Shown in pieces: positions 5,879-6,726 of a stretch of 6,726 bases of DNA. The first letter of the stretch is position 1, and each line of letters starts with the position of its first letter. Source of the stretch: an uncultured Clostridia bacterium (GTDB lineage: Bacteria > Bacillota > Clostridia > Oscillospirales > Acutalibacteraceae); the NCBI GenBank assembly GCA_937884975.1, contig CAKZZS010000020.1:1-6726 (forward strand), read 5' to 3'. Both the position numbers and the translations under genes were made by a program. The notes under the pieces are model-generated. The model saw nothing but the letters and a program-made list of their open reading frames with translations. It did no database searches and was not told the origin of the DNA.

Positions 5879-6493
5879 ATGCCAAAATACTGGTATCTCT
5901 GGGCTTTAATAATTATTTTAATACCCATAACCGCTTACGTCTGTTACAGGGCGGCTGCCGCCGCAAGACAGGCGAGAATAGAAAGAGAAAAGACAATTGA
6001 GGAACTCAATAACGCAAAATCCCTTAAGGACGAGTTTTCTTTAATCTCAAAGGAAAACCTTGAAAAAGCCGATAATTTAAGGGTGCTTTCGGGTCTTGCG
6101 CTACTTGTCGATTTGCGTCTTCGCAAGGAAATCAAGCCGAAGGAAGCGTTTGAGGAATTGCCCGAGGAATGGAAATACACTTACGTCCTCAACTGCATTC
6201 TTGAGGACTGCGAGGGCAGCGTTTCTTCTTTTTTCAGAAAGAACACATATCCGATTTCGTTTCTTGCCTCCTCTGCGCTTGAAAAAGCGGGATTTAAGGA
6301 ATTATCGGAGCTTTTTTCGTCGCTCTATGATATGTTTGACGACGAAAACGAGGATGTTTCAATTGATAACGAAAAAATAAAAGCCGCCGACAGCGAGTTC
6401 GGACGACTTTTTAATAGGAATGAATTTATAAATTCGGCAGCGGCGTATATCAAAATTAACGCCGAAGCATTTACGGGTGAAAATTCACTTTGA
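5879..6493 (+). CDS. Membrane-anchored protein with DUF4375/DMP19-like domain
   Basis: The 204-residue protein begins with one hydrophobic helix (about 5-23) followed by an Ala/Arg-rich turn and a charged, probably coiled-coil stretch (about 25-65). This suggests an N-terminal anchor with the rest in the cytoplasm. The remaining domain includes WKYTYVLNCILEDCEGSVSSFF (residues from W98), then an Ala-Leu-Glu-Lys-Ala-Gly segment near 133-138 and a closing YIKINAEAF. That order resembles the DUF4375/DMP19 fold ('NGG..QFF.N' then 'aLe..Ga'), but the diagnostic NGG is replaced by CEG, so the match is tentative. It starts 1 nt after rsmI with AAGGAG (5863-5868) 10 nt upstream and ends the operon. 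The molecular function is unknown. Confidence 0.7.
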   Translation: MPKYWYLWALIIILIPITAYVCYRAAAAARQARIEREKTIEELNNAKSLKDEFSLISKENLEKADNLRVLSGLALLVDLRLRKEIKPKEAFEELPEEWKYTYVLNCILEDCEGSVSSFFRKNTYPISFLASSALEKAGFKELSELFSSLYDMFDDENEDVSIDNEKIKAADSEFGRLFNRNEFINSAAAYIKINAEAFTGENSL

Positions 6494-6726
6494 ATTATCC
6501 ATTTCCGCTATAAGAGCGGTAAAGGTGCTTTCGGCATTGGAAATGACGGTTTTAAGGCAAAGCGGCTGATTTTCCGTTGCCTTTGGCTTTGACGTCTTTG
6601 ACGAGACGATTTGCCTTATCATCCTTGCGCTTGCAACGTCCGCGACGGCTGAAGCGAGCTCGGGTGAAAAGGCTAATAAATCCGACGAGAGGTCGCCCGA
6701 AACAGCGGCGGCGGAAATAAGTCTGT
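6485..6726 (-). CDS. Partial hypothetical protein (C-terminal end), convergent gene
   Basis: On the minus strand one frame stays open from the window edge to a TGA at 6485-6487, about 79 codons, with codon choice (GCC, CTT, AAG, GAA) like the confirmed genes. The visible C-terminus contains LLAFSPELASAVADVASAR and ends EMDNSK. It is rich in Ala and Ser, and no family was recognised. All plus-strand frames over 6494-6570 hit stops, and the open plus frame after that lacks a start codon. The gene is cut by the window, so its start and full function cannot be seen. Its last 9 nt overlap the end of the upstream plus-strand gene. Confidence 0.5.
   Translation of the reverse strand, partial: RLISAAAVSGDLSSDLLAFSPELASAVADVASARMIRQIVSSKTSKPKATENQPLCLKTVISNAESTFTALIAEMDNSK

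Noticed and set aside
6505..6519. CCGCT/AGCGG hairpin as a terminator for the plus-strand operon
   Set aside because: The stem is only 5 bp, has no following T-run on either strand, and lies inside the likely minus-strand coding frame.
6572..6726. Plus-strand frame open to the window edge, with translation including FDETICLIILALATS
   Set aside because: It follows a stop codon, has no ATG, GTG or TTG in frame and no ribosome-binding site, so the convergent minus-strand frame explains the region better.

Overview
The window reads as chromosomal DNA of a Gram-positive Clostridia-type bacterium, probably a gut Ruminococcaceae/Oscillospiraceae relative. That is inferred from the mid-to-low GC content, the Bacillus/Clostridium-like Shine-Dalgarno sites, the pairing of a YabB/TrmN6-type methyltransferase with rsmI, and intergenic dispersed repeats of a kind common in such genomes. 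It could not be checked by database search.

Layout. Positions 1-263 hold no gene. They contain a short tandem array of mini-hairpins joined by a GTGAAGT linker, two other dispersed-repeat-like elements, and a strong hairpin terminator. A ROK-family sugar kinase lies on the minus strand (264-1145). A 146-bp divergent promoter region (1146-1291) separates it from seven tightly packed plus-strand genes (1292-6493): an MFS transporter, a YihX-like HAD phosphatase, a shikimate-kinase-like P-loop kinase, a short FNT-family formate/nitrite channel, a TrmN6-like tRNA methyltransferase, rsmI, and a membrane-anchored protein of unknown function. Every junction is an overlap or a gap of at most 2 nt, so they are probably one transcript with translational coupling. 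The 3' edge carries the C-terminal end of an unrecognised minus-strand gene whose stop region overlaps the last plus-strand gene by 9 nt.

How it may work together (inference). The ROK kinase, the transporter and the sugar-phosphate-phosphatase-like HAD protein suggest uptake or exchange of a sugar and handling of its phosphate. The kinase annotated by fold as shikimate kinase has lost one of the conserved shikimate-contacting arginines, so it may act on another substrate in the same pathway. The FNT channel would move a small monocarboxylate such as formate. The rRNA and tRNA methyltransferases are housekeeping translation genes at the distal end of the cluster. No phage, insertion sequence, CRISPR array or stable RNA gene is visible. 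The least explained structures are the mini-hairpin array and the divergent kinase.
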